Both the position numbers and the translations under genes were made by a program. Of a DNA stretch of 20,283 nt, positions 9,649 through 18,668 are shown piece by piece. Position 1 is the stretch's first letter, and each line of letters begins with the position of its first letter. The DNA lies in contig BFEA01000316.1 of assembly GCA_003427395.1 (NCBI GenBank), positions 1,467,022 to 1,487,304 on the forward strand, in the 5' to 3' direction. The notes beneath the pieces are model-generated. The model was not told the DNA's origin, ran no database searches, and saw only the letters and a list, made by a program, of their open reading frames with translations. This stretch comes from Chara braunii (Eukaryota; Streptophyta; Charophyceae; Charales; Characeae).

Positions 9649-10589
9649 GAAGTCCCCATAAGTTTGAGGATTTCCGGAACCCCAGTGCTTTGTTTTATTT
9701 TGGTTTTGCATGGAGAAGTCAGACCCTTCTATAAGTTTAGGGGGTCTGGTTACTCTGAAGGCTGGGATGTCCCCATAAGTTTGAGGAGACCCAGTGCTAT
9801 GGTTTGCATGGAGGGTCAAGTTGTNCTGTAAGTTCCGGTGGCTTGACTGCTCTGACCTGTGAGGGGTTTGATTGTGCTTGATTTTCAGGGACTCANGGCG
9901 CTCAATAAGTTTTGGTGCCTTGGGGTGNTCTGTTTTCATTGAGATTTTTCTTGTTTCTTTGGTTTCTGAAACGAGGAGATCTGAGTTGTTCTATAAGTTT
10001 AGGTGGCTCNNCCTCTTCCTGCTCTTTATTCTGAAGAAATAAACTTGGCAAAGAGGCAGACCCTTCCGTAAGTTCAGGGGGTTTGACTCGATGCCACACA
10101 CATAATGGCTCAGATAGAAACGAATCTTATTTGAGTTAGACCCTTCTGTAAGTTCAGGGGGTCTGGCTCGAAGNCTCGCACATGCTGGAACCCAATNNCT
10201 ATAACTTNGTTATACCTTATTACTATCCTATCTAAGAACGAGCTAATCAGACTGTTCGATAAGTTCAGGTGGTCTNNCTATAACCGTATCANAACTTAAA
10301 GAGAGTANAACTAAGAATANAACTGATGGTAAGCTGGGGCAGGCTGAACTTAAGTTAGTTCAGTCATATGCAGCCTTAGAAGACAAAAGTGAAGACAAGT
10401 ATATATAATTTGGATACCTTAAACAGTTCAGGGNGACTAGAGTGNTCTANTCATGTGCCCAAAGANGAGNAAAGTAGTTGTGCCCTCTNTTTGTNTATAC
10501 TTGGCCAAGTCAGAACGCTCTATAAGTTTAGGTATTCTGACTCTAGGNCNGGCTAAGTTGAGTTGTTCTGTAAGTTCAGGCGGCNTGAC
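9649..10589 (+). repeat. Array of ~11 related hairpins with conserved loop
   Basis: Repeated elements share the loop consensus YTRTAAGTTYAGG, while the flanking arms change but stay complementary. Hairpins span 9649-9674, 9720-9748, 9763-9793 (imperfect), 9815-9847, 9895-9921, 9983-10009, 10057-10085, 10137-10164, 10249-10275, 10509-10541 and 10557-10589. Example arms are CAGACCC/GGGTCTG, GTCAAGTTGT/GTGGCTTGAC, GAAGTCC/GGATTTC and GTCAGAA/TTCTGAC. Many pairs are G-T wobbles when the + strand is read as RNA, which would be mismatches on the other strand, so the + transcript is the likely folded form. A further weaker unit is near 10421-10450. Minus-strand frames here repeat PKLIE-like residues, but only because of the DNA repeat. 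Confidence 0.85.
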
Positions 10590-10798
10590 CTATGCCTTAT
10601 GTAAGTTGGGTATAAAGGGTTAAATCATTGAGAGATCATGAACTATTGTTTGTTCAGGTTGACNTNGGGCTGGTGAGAGAACTTACTTTTNTGGTTTGGC
10701 TTGCATGTGGCTGAGTGAGGTCNCTACTTAGTCTGAGTTTCAGGTTGATAGGTAGTTGCTTTAGTTGCTCGCCACGTGCTAGAGCNATAGAAGTTAGT

Positions 10799-10860
10799 GT
10801 CAATTCTTGCATTTTCTNTAATAGTNTTTTTTTACTTAGGTCAATTCTTGCATTTTTTGA
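10799..10860 (+). repeat. Short direct duplication, ~42-bp period
   Basis: GTCAATTCTTGCATTTT occurs at about 10799 and again at about 10841, each followed by a T-rich stretch. It lies between the hairpin array and the ~123-bp repeats. Confidence 0.7.
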
Positions 10861-10920
10861 TATNTTTTCTTGTACTTGGCTTTGCATAAATCTTGNCAAG
10901 CTACNTTCTCTTCGGGAAGC

Positions 10921-11460
10921 GCTGCNGAAATTTCTACAAATCCAAGGAGTTNGTCAATTTTTGACTTGTCCAAGTTCAACTTNTNTTTTNTTTATATCNN
11001 ACNTAGTNAAAATTTNNAAAGTCTCATTTTCTAAAGGGAGNGNTGCCCAAATTTTTGNTAATTCANNNAGTTAGACGAAATTGGACTTTGAGAAGTCAAA
11101 GTTATTCTCGAATTCNGGACTTAGGTTTGTATAAATTTTGGAATANCAATTTTCNAAAGGGANTGCTGCCGATATTTCTGCAAAACTAAGGAGTTGGTTA
11201 AATCTTGTNTAAATTGTACTCAAGTTGTNTTTTGAGTTCATATNTGACNTAGTATANATCTGGGGAGTCTCNCTTTCTAAANNGAGTGCTGCCNAAATTN
11301 TTACTAATTCAAGGAGTTAGACAAAATTTGACTTTCCAAAGTTAAAGATTATTTCTGCTTTCATATTTGGACTTATATAAATTCTGGNANGACAATTTNC
11401 CTACGNGAAGTGCTGCNGAAATTTACTTANTTTAGAGGAGATAGATTATATTTTGACAGG
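10921..11460 (+). repeat. Tandem ~123-bp repeats in younger LTR, alternating subtypes
   Basis: Five units are anchored by GCTGC at 10921, 11042, 11165, 11288 and 11412, spaced 121-124. Units at 10921 and 11165 share AAGGAGTTGGT-type sequence. Units at 11042 and 11288 share AATTCAAGGAGTTAGAC and AAAATTTGAC. The higher-order period is therefore ~246 bp. The last unit diverges and leads into a GGTGG/CCACC hairpin at 11459-11481. The array matches 1-520. Confidence 0.88.
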
Positions 11461-13201
11461 TGGCGATTCTGGCAATCCACCCTGAATAGGGGAGAGTCTG
11501 NCATTAGTCTACCTTTGCTTTGGCCGCNGGTTTAGAGGAAGATTTNGNCTTAGTTAATTAGGATGCTTGAGTAGGATNGTGATATNGGGATTATTCTCNA
11601 TGGACTTATAGGTTTAGCTTGGGGCATTGACNTGTCATGTGTTACAGGTCCTCTTGATCGTTTGATTCAAGTTCAGGACTAGATTCAGCTTGATCCCTTG
11701 AGGATCATCTTCTGTTATCACTGATAACAGGTCGGTTGTCAATTCGTCGGTTTACGATTCAACTCCAATTCACTCCTGTCACTCAACCTAAAGGCTTTAG
11801 CCTTGTGATTGAACTGTTTTGTTGTGTTTTCACCCGGACTTCATCGAATGGCGATCCAACGAAAGTACTGAGTATTTATTTGAGAGTTGCACGAGTTGAG
11901 GCTTGTATGGCTAAAGCGAGGGGTATGAGTGCAAGGAATGGTTGAAGTTGACCCCGTGTAGTGCGTGGACTTTTGATCGAATCTTTGATGTGATTGCAGG
12001 TGCATTTGTGGATCGGGCTCTGGATGTGACTGCCTGCGATTACATGTATATATGATTGAGAGTGGCCTTACTGTGACTGTGAGAAGTGATCGTCATATAT
12101 AATCAACCCTCATATATTTATAAGTGCCCTGAGTGTTTGAGAGACCAACTGTGATTGTGCATAAGGGTTATCCAGATTGTGTTGAGAGAGAAGGGGGGTT
12201 CTTTTTTTACCACTTGCTTTTTAAAGTTGTATGGTTGGACGTTGTAGTACGTGGCAGCAGTCAAAGTCAAACCCCTTGACTTTCGCCCAGGCACGGAGTG
12301 GGACTTGTCTCCAGGGCAGTAAGAGGCGTTTACCACCACAGGTATGGACTTTTGTACCACCCGCTCTGCATAAGGTGCAGAAGAGGGTGTGTGTCCTTCA
12401 ACCGCGCATGACGGTTGTCTAGCGTCGAGAGATTAACCCCTAGAGCGCGTGTCAGCCGACGCTTGAGTGTCGAATGCGACCCTCGAGATTAACGAGGACC
12501 GCATGAGCATGAGTACTACATAGTACGCTGTCATTGCGACGGCTTGCGTACGCTTGCATTGCGAGTCGATATGAGTTGGCCTTCTGTCCGCTCGGTTTTA
12601 TACTAAGTCTCGCGCGCGACGCCTATTCGATTTCCACATCGGAAAGTTGTGGGTTGGCTACCGAGGGGCTAGGAGCGTTGTCGCCGTGTTTGTGTTGTGT
12701 CGTTTCGTATGTGTGTGTGTGTGTGTTTTATTATTGTGTTCATAAAGTGGTGTGCGCGTAGTGTGTGGGATGCGTCCTAGTCGACCGACGACAAGCCGCG
12801 CTTGGGACTTTAGCCCCCCAAGATGTCGGTTCGCGTTCGGGTTCGATAGAGGCGTACTACCGCGCGTACCCCCTATGCTACAGCGAACGAGAAACGCCCT
12901 CGACTAATCCACCTCTGCGATTGCAACTGATTAGCTTTCGTACTGTGGACTGGTAGCTCGGCGGGGATACGCCCACCAAAGGGAGGTGACAACTCCCGTA
13001 ACGTGGAGGTAAGTCGTGCCTCGCGTAGGCCCTATCCTTTTGTAGGTGCTCGCGAGAGGTATGGTTGGCGCACTCAGGCGGAGCGGCTTGCGGAAGCTCC
13101 ATATATATTTTGCGACGAAGGATTTAAAACCAACTCCTATGTGACGCGCCCGAGAGGGTCCCGCGCTGCCCTGGTGCAGTGCAGGACCGATGCGCTCGAC
13201 A
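11461..13201 (+). repeat. 3' section of younger LTR, shared with older copy
   Basis: Non-coding. It aligns with 500-4110 once the MITEs are removed: 11640-11870 matches 690-925, 11885-12095 matches 1325-1525, and 12160-13201 matches 3170-4110. It ends in GCTCGACA. The short frames in it are broken differently in the two copies. Confidence 0.8.
12709..12726. repeat. (GT)n microsatellite
   Basis: About nine GT dinucleotides occur in the younger LTR. The older copy lacks this tract at the matching place, so it expanded after the copies separated. Confidence 0.85.
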
Positions 13202-13203
13202 GG

Positions 13204-13221
13204 TGGCGCCGTTGCCGGGGA
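13204..13221 (+). other. tRNA-Asp primer-binding site
   Basis: TGGCGCCGTTGCCGGGGA is complementary to the CCA-ended 3' 18 bases of plant tRNA-Asp (GTC anticodon), as I recall that sequence. This site is well known in plant Gypsy elements such as the Athila group. It lies two bases after the LTR end. It sets element orientation (+) and the 5' LTR boundary. Confidence 0.93.
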
Positions 13222-14423
13222 TAACGGTTACCTACCGTTGTCCCTGGTGGAACAACATCCAAGTATTGAAAGTGAGAGAATAGGCAAATGAGAAGTTTTC
13301 GCTAGGATTATATGAGTGATCAGTTGATATTTCGACTATTGATTGGAAGTGTTGTGGGATTGAGAGACCCTAAAAATTTGGGTCTAGATTCGAGGAAGGT
13401 TGATGAGTCAGGCGAAATGACCACTTAGTTGGGCGATGTGGTTCTGATTGATGTGACCTGATTTGAATTAATGTGGTATGATTGACTCGAGGGTGATAAG
13501 TATTTTGAGTCTGCGTTCACCGGCTTTGATTAGCAGAATGGTATTTGGGATTGGTAACCCCTTTTGACTCGATAGTTGGCAGGCCTGGACGGTGTTCTGT
13601 GTATTTGACGTGGCTCAGGTTAAGCATGGCTATTGTAAGAGTTAGCCCTATGATGTACCATTTTTTATTGTCATAAGAGTCGTCTGAGTGATTGGGGAGG
13701 CTTCATAATATGGTTGCATCAGAATGGAGCTAAGGATGAGTGAGACAATACTCCCCTGTCAAGAGAGAAGGTATAGATCCTCTCCTAGGTGGCAGGTTAG
13801 AAAACGTCTGTGCGCTTTGAGGAGAAGTAGGTTAAGGAAAGCTGAAGGATATTACGTGCATGGGATTAGATGTTTGAGTCTAGATTCTAAGCGGTTGTTC
13901 TGCTGCGGGACGTAGCGAGTCTGGGTAATGTCTTCTTTACGTGGAGGACATCTAACCCTAGAGGGAGTTGGAGTAGCAATGGAAGAGCTAACACTTAGAC
14001 TATTTTTGCTTGCCCCTAAGAGAGCAGTGGGTAGTAATTGATGCTAGACCTTTGCCTGAACCCTTCCAGGTGGGACCATCCATTTAGGAAGCTAAAGACT
14101 TGAGACATTTTGGTTTGAGGGTGTTACTTTGAGTTGTATATTGGACTCACCTATGGATGTCAGACCTTGTAAGCCTAGGTTAGGTCTAAGTGTGTGAAGT
14201 TATAAGGATAAGTAGATATCCCTTTTATGAGCATTTCGTATGAGCTATTTTATTTGGGGTTATACTTGGGATTTTATCAGTCTGTAGGAATTTAAATGCA
14301 TGTCTTCAGTCCAGCACTTGGCTCATGGTTGGCCATTTAGCCTGTGCGTTTGGATCGCTCTTCCAAGAGGGCTAGGGATTATCAGTTCAATAACCGAAGG
14401 CGTGTGCTGAACGTTTGTCTGTG
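13222..14423 (+). other. Untranslated leader of the younger element
   Basis: 1.2 kb between the primer-binding site and gag. The sequence is partly conserved with 4131-5752. The best-kept block is about 13690-13890, but short open frames in it (such as 13724-13915) are in a different relative frame from the older copy. It therefore looks like RNA-level or passive sequence, where packaging signals of such elements usually lie. I see no gene. Confidence 0.6.
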
Positions 14424-15032
14424 ATGGGCAGAACTGAGACAAAGCAAAGGTCACTCAGGATGCCTAATGCACGGGAAGACCCGCGTATGCTCGGACCAAT
14501 TGAGAGGGAAGGAGGGCTGGAGGTGTCTTTACCCAGGTGGGTCAAAGCAGGAGAGTACATCTCTTCGTGGTGGGGCATATTGATGGTCTTAGACATCTTT
14601 AAGTGGATCGAGTCTGGGGTTGATGATGAACGGGAGTGTGCGATTGTAAGGGTGACGCTGTACGCCTCGCCCTCATTCTGGACCGAGCATGGAATAGAGT
14701 TGGCACTTGGGCACGGAAGTCTGCTCGCTAGGCCGCTAAGGGTAGCTGAGGCGGCTGCGGCAAAGTGGGCGAGGGAAGTGTCCCGTGGCGGAGAAGAGCG
14801 CGTACTAACCCATGTAGAGGTCAAGTGTTCTGGGGAGTTCGCGCTTCCGACGGCTCCACTGCGAGTCACCCTGCCCTACTTCCTCGTAGAGAAGAGCTTT
14901 GGTGGACAGGCAAGAATAGGAGAGGCAGTTGAAGCTGCTATGAGGGTGCGAAACTGGGAGTATGGGCGCTATACATGTGAAATGATATATAGTCTGTACC
15001 TAGACTCGAAGTTCTCGCCTCCTTGGCAGTGA
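14424..15032 (+). CDS. gag N-terminal segment (open part of pseudogene)
   Basis: About 202 codons start at the first ATG (14424) after an in-frame stop at 14391 and end at TGA 15030-15032. The protein is balanced in charge, with tryptophan-rich stretches (WVKAGEYISSWWG near residue 40, FKWIESGVDDE near 60) and an alanine/arginine-rich middle (LRVAEAAAAKWAREVSRG). I recognise no named domain. From its place upstream of the capsid-like domain in the same frame, I infer it is the N-terminal (matrix-like) part of Gag. Protein-like sequence continues beyond the stop to 15132, so the TGA is probably a nonsense mutation. It could instead be a separate leader-encoded protein. Confidence 0.55.
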   Translation: MGRTETKQRSLRMPNAREDPRMLGPIEREGGLEVSLPRWVKAGEYISSWWGILMVLDIFKWIESGVDDERECAIVRVTLYASPSFWTEHGIELALGHGSLLARPLRVAEAAAAKWAREVSRGGEERVLTHVEVKCSGEFALPTAPLRVTLPYFLVEKSFGGQARIGEAVEAAMRVRNWEYGRYTCEMIYSLYLDSKFSPPWQ

Positions 15033-15485
15033 CTTAAGAATACGGCCAATATGGTTGACATATATGCCGCTTTTCATGATCCGAATGAGGGAAATGTAGA
15101 CTGGGATGAGCTTCGAGCAGTAGTGGACCGGTAGAAAGGACCCTTGTCGTTCGTTAAAAGTGCGTTCCCTTTGACTTGGGTGCGGCAGTGCCTATACCCA
15201 TTGTCATATTAACCACTACTGCTTGCCAACAGTCAGCGTTGAGGAGTCCTGCTTGTATATACTATTGTAAGGACTAGGGGTTCCTCGATGTGGACATGGG
15301 ATAAGGTAATGAGAGTTGAGTTCAACCGCTTGCCCTTAATTGCTTGAGTCCGCCTTGGACGCTCCCTAACAAGTGGCTGCTTGCTTTGCGTACCAGGCTG
15401 CTGTCAGCACCATGGCGGAAAAGAGCGTTTTCGCCAAGATCCAGCGTTGGAGGAATTCGTGCCTCATGAAGGTGTTACTGCATGA

Positions 15486-16763
15486 GGTGTTGCAGGAATC
15501 GATGCCCCAGATTTGCGCGCTTTGTTGTTCCAAGGAAGGAACCTGTCTAGCTTTTTGCGCGACTTTCAGGACTTTTGCCGTATGAAGAAGTGGGACAGGA
15601 AGGCGATGAGGTACATGTTCCCCTTGTTCGTCTGTGAGGGACTAAGTGAGGAGGTATATGCCCTCAAGCAGAAGGCAAAGACGTGGGATGAATTGGAGAA
15701 CTCCTTGAGGCTAAGATTCCCAGAAGATGGAGTAGAAGGCCAACGTGGGGAATGCTCTGTACCCCCAGTTGCGGACGCACCATCACAGGCGGAGCTAAGT
15801 GGTCTACAAAGACAAGTTGGGGCATTGGAAGAGAGGCTAGCCCAGCTGGAGGAGGTCAGAAGAGGCAAGCGGAAGGTTTCAGAAGATTCCCCAAGTGAGT
15901 CGGCTGACCAGAGTGAAAAAGGAGTGGAGGAGGATGACCAAGAGTCGCCCCTCTCGATAAGAACCCTAAAGAAGCGAGTCGGTGTTCGGGCGAGAGGCAA
16001 AGGCGAAGGATTCATGGAAATAAAGGAGGAGCGAGATGCTAATATGGCCCCGCCTGTTATAGCGCCGAATCCAAAGAGGGGGCTCATTAACATGGAAGCT
16101 TCCTCAGCTGCAGGTCAAGAGAGGCAAAAGAATGGGTGGTGGCCAAAGCAATGGGTGACGGTGGTATGCGATCATTGGGGAGGGACTGGCCGTATCCCTC
16201 AAGGAAGTAAGGAAAAGGGTGTGATAGGAAGAAAAGGGGAGCTTGAGCCTCCCAAACCAACAAAGGCTCAGCGAGAGGCGAGGGGTTGGGCCCAGGGAGG
16301 TCAGAATACCGGAGAAGGGCAGTGCTCGCAACAAAAGGTAGTCACTCCGCTAGGAATGAGAGGCGAAACTGCTCAAAAAGGGCCTTCGGTGGTCGAGCAA
16401 ACACTATATCGGCGGTGGATGCCGTACGATCAAATGGGTATAGGGCCAGCGATTGGGATAGACTTCTTCAAGGGTTATCATGTCTCCGATTTCCTTGACA
16501 AGTTTGAACAGATAGCATCCCACTACAAGTGGAGTGAGGAGCGAATGTTGGAAGAGGTCATAGGGTTTATCCATGTAGGGCTGAGGGATGAAGTTAATAG
16601 CTTGGTTAAAAGAGCGAGGTCATCATGGGGGAAATTATGTGATGACATGAGGCATAAGTACTGGTTAGGTGAGGAGCACCCGACCAATAACGATCCTGAG
16701 ATGGTACCCAGGCCTCTAGTAGCCCAAGCCCAGCCCGGGAGGCCATTACAACTACCGTCGTAG
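15486..16763 (+). CDS. gag: gag main segment with two capsid-like domains
   Basis: The open frame follows the stop at 15483; its first ATG is at 15582, inside the first domain, so the true start lies upstream and is lost. Residues are counted from 15513. Domain 1 (5-73; 15525-15731) has FQGRNLSSFLRDF, KKW, EGLSEEV and a later W, the pattern of retrotransposon Gag capsid domains. Residues 91-118 form a leucine/glutamate coiled coil (SQAELSGLQRQVGALEERLA). Residues 120-165 are acidic then basic and probably disordered. Residues 219-232 look like a degenerate zinc knuckle. Domain 2 (317-387; 16458-16673) has FFKGYHVSDFLDKFEQI, KW, VGLRDEV and W, and aligns with domain 1. The frame ends at TAG 16761-16763, beyond which an RGG-rich tail continues in frame. 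Confident as Gag-like; the double-domain reading is inference from the alignment. Confidence 0.8.
   Translation, partial: GVAGIDAPDLRALLFQGRNLSSFLRDFQDFCRMKKWDRKAMRYMFPLFVCEGLSEEVYALKQKAKTWDELENSLRLRFPEDGVEGQRGECSVPPVADAPSQAELSGLQRQVGALEERLAQLEEVRRGKRKVSEDSPSESADQSEKGVEEDDQESPLSIRTLKKRVGVRARGKGEGFMEIKEERDANMAPPVIAPNPKRGLINMEASSAAGQERQKNGWWPKQWVTVVCDHWGGTGRIPQGSKEKGVIGRKGELEPPKPTKAQREARGWAQGGQNTGEGQCSQQKVVTPLGMRGETAQKGPSVVEQTLYRRWMPYDQMGIGPAIGIDFFKGYHVSDFLDKFEQIASHYKWSEERMLEEVIGFIHVGLRDEVNSLVKRARSSWGKLCDDMRHKYWLGEEHPTNNDPEMVPRPLVAQAQPGRPLQLPS
16167..16208 (+). other. Degenerate zinc-knuckle remnant in Gag
   Basis: CDHWGGTGRIPQGS has exactly the spacing CX2CX4HX4C of a retroviral-type zinc knuckle, but tryptophan, arginine and serine stand at ligands 2, 3 and 4. 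Each is one base from a cysteine or histidine codon. The flanks are basic, as around Gag nucleocapsid knuckles. Only one ligand of four remains, so zinc binding is not expected. Confidence 0.5.
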
Positions 16764-16967
16764 CAAGTGCCGCAAGGCGGCAGGGCCAACGCGGAAGGTC
16801 AAAGGCGGATGGTTGGAAGAGGCCGTGGACATGGCGGGCGTGGCTACGCGGGTCGTGGAGATGGTGGACGCGGCGATGGAGGTCGCGGGAATGACAGGCA
16901 AGGCACCGAAGGTCGCGATGGGAGTCAGCGGAACCATAAGTGGGGCTCAAAGAAGAAAGGGGCTTGA
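16764..16967 (+). CDS. RGG-rich Gag C-terminal tail behind in-frame TAG
   Basis: About 67 codons in the same frame as the double-capsid segment, separated only by the TAG at 16761. The sequence is built of GRG, GGRG and RGDGG repeats (about residues 12-45) and ends in a lysine-rich KWGSKKKGA. RGG boxes bind RNA, and here one probably takes the nucleocapsid role normally played by zinc knuckles. There is no ATG near its start, so translation would need readthrough of the TAG, or the TAG is a recent nonsense mutation of a glutamine codon. The stop is TGA at 16965-16967. Confidence 0.65.
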   Translation, partial: QVPQGGRANAEGQRRMVGRGRGHGGRGYAGRGDGGRGDGGRGNDRQGTEGRDGSQRNHKWGSKKKGA

Positions 16968-18660
16968 TGGTGCCGAATAAGACGATCGTTAGAGTGAGCC
17001 GGGTGGTCAAGGGTGCGGAAGGAGTAGATGAGACGACTAGGGCAGAGAAAGTATAGTAGTATGTAATGGGGATTCATCCTAACTCTTGGTAGGGAGGTCT
17101 CTGTTAATCGTCTGCCTTTCATCCTTGACATTGTTGATAGTAAATATCCAGTTGTACATGTATTGATCTGGAAATTGGGATAGCAGGCTAACCGTTGCGT
17201 GACCCTAACCCCGTACGAACTGGTTAAGGCTAATTGCCTATTGTGTGAGTCGGGACAGACATATATTTTGATGTGTGTATGTGTAGAGGTTAGATCTGGG
17301 GAGGGGCTTCGCAATAATGGTCCGGTAAAGAGACTTAGGTTGTAGATAACTCAGCCATATAGGTGAGGCCAGGGGGGCCGATAAGTACGTAGGGACTGGT
17401 TCGCCTATATCAGCAGGATCACGACTCCTTGTGCGTAGAGACTGAGTTAGACATGTGCATATCTAGGTGTAGTCACGACTAGCTTGTTCATCTATACATG
17501 TGCAGATTGTAGTGCTGGACGAATCTTTTGTTTTCTTTCCTGGTGTGATTTAGATGGTTGTATCCAGATATGTGATATGTTGGCGTGTACAGTTGGGATA
17601 GATTTGCGTGATTTAAGTTTTTGTGTATGTTTGGATATGTTCCGAAGTGTTCGTGTGTTCAAGACATGGGCTGCTCAGCAGAGTGGGATGCGAGGGCTGG
17701 GTACCTATGTTATTTTTTTGAGAGAGACATTTTATCCTGGTGTATATATCGAGTTAAGACCCTATGAGGCTTGGTTTTTGTGACGATCATTATCACTCTC
17801 ATTTGTGTGGTTCTATCCTAATGGATGTTGGCTTTGTATGAAAGATGTATGAATGAGTGACATGTAAAGCTGCTTACTCCTCGGTATACTCGTGCGACCT
17901 GCTCACGGGCAGCTGATAGGGCACAGTATAAGGGGAGGAAGAGCAGCCTGTTTGTGAAAGTGTGAGGAGTTTTTTTTAGAAGATTTATGAGTCCTTGAGA
18001 CTCGAATGCTTCACCATACCGATTGTTGATTGCTAAGTTGTGACGAGGACCCATAAGATTGTCTCTCAGTGATGTTTTGTTCTATGAAGGGACCCCTGAA
18101 TTTTCGAAAAGGCGGATGCTGTGTGTTATGATGAGACCCCTTCAAATTTTTGACGAGGGAAATTTTGGTTTTATGATGTGACCCCTCATGATTTTTGGGA
18201 GAGGGAGTTTTGTTCTGTGGCGAGACCCCTCGTGATTTTTGGAGGAGGGGATGTTTTGTTCTATGATGAGAGCCCCTGGATTTTGGAAAAGGGGGGATGG
18301 TTTGTTGTTGGAAGACTCACCCTCAGAGGTGAGTAAACTGATTTATAGCATGGTGAGTTGGCTGGTGAGTGATAAAGTCTGACGAAAAGGATCATTTTTG
18401 CTTGAAATGTTTGAGAAAGTCGCGATGAGTGCAGGGCGAGAGATGTCTCAGGATATGTAGCTGCTGGCTATGATCAAGTCAGGGGTCACGGCCTTGTGGA
18501 CCTAGCGGTGATTTTGTTTGTGAGCGTGCGAAGGATGCCATTCCTATTGTGGAAGGGTTGGTAAATGCCTTCGGACCCCTGCGTATCGTGCGGTGGGCCA
18601 GTGATTTTGTTTTGTGACGCTCCGTCTAACCACTTGTGCTAGTTCTGGGACATATTGAGG
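16968..18660 (+). other. Non-coding internal region after gag
   Basis: This is where protease and reverse transcriptase would be expected. None of their landmarks is present in any frame: no D[ST]G protease motif in a fitting context and no [YF]xDD. The longest frame, 17484-17783 (99 codons), is cysteine- and phenylalanine-rich and unlike any Gag or Pol part I know; it starts at an ATG, but I regard it as chance. Much of the stretch is G/T-rich on the + strand. Confidence 0.6.
18074..18300 (+). repeat. ~45-bp tandem repeats able to form hairpins
   Basis: Five units are anchored by GACCCCT-like sequence at 18091, 18135, 18180, 18224 and 18270 (period 44-46). Each has TTTTGTTCTATGATGAGACC, a T-rich centre and a G-rich end. 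CCCCTC pairs with GAGGGG across the T-rich centre in most units, while the centre varies. Confidence 0.85.
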
Positions 18661-18668
18661 AATGTCAA

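Larger units (their letters stand above)
5753..13201 (+). repeat. Proposed 5' LTR (~7.4 kb)
   Basis: It begins TGTCGGCGCG where similarity to 19403-20283 starts, and ends CTCGACA two bases before the primer-binding site. The ends form a short TGTCG/CGACA inverted repeat. The 3' part (10954-13201) is independently confirmed as LTR by the older copy. The 5' part (5753-6631) is confirmed as a repeat by the copy at 19403. The middle (6632-10953) has no second copy in the window, so continuity is inferred. If true, the LTR is longer than nearly all known plant LTRs. Confidence 0.5.
14424..16967 (+). pseudogene. gag: gag pseudogene (whole frame)
   Basis: One reading frame carries Gag-like sequence throughout but is broken by stops at 15030, 15132, 15210, 15240, 15345, 15483 and 16761. 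Coding character continues past several of these: after 15030 the frame still reads protein-like to 15132 (for example NTANMVDIYAAFHDP), and it reads protein-like again from about 15430 across the 15483 stop into the capsid-like domain. The weakest part is 15210-15345. Gag is the structural protein that packages element RNA into virus-like particles in the cytoplasm. The frame ends at a TGA at 16965-16967, and no pol follows in any frame. The element copy is thus dead for full-length Gag unless stops are suppressed. Confidence 0.75.

Noticed and set aside
9508-10099. Minus-strand frames repeating PKLIE-like residues
   Set aside because: The protein repeat is the reverse reading of the DNA hairpin array; frames are broken by stops and Ns.
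14387-16093. Minus-strand open frames opposite gag (160 and 175 codons)
   Set aside because: They are shadows of the + strand Gag frame, rich in serine and proline, with no recognisable domain.
17484-17783. 99-codon + strand frame as a possible accessory gene
   Set aside because: It has an ATG, but there is no family resemblance, no copy to compare and atypical cysteine-rich composition; chance is more likely.
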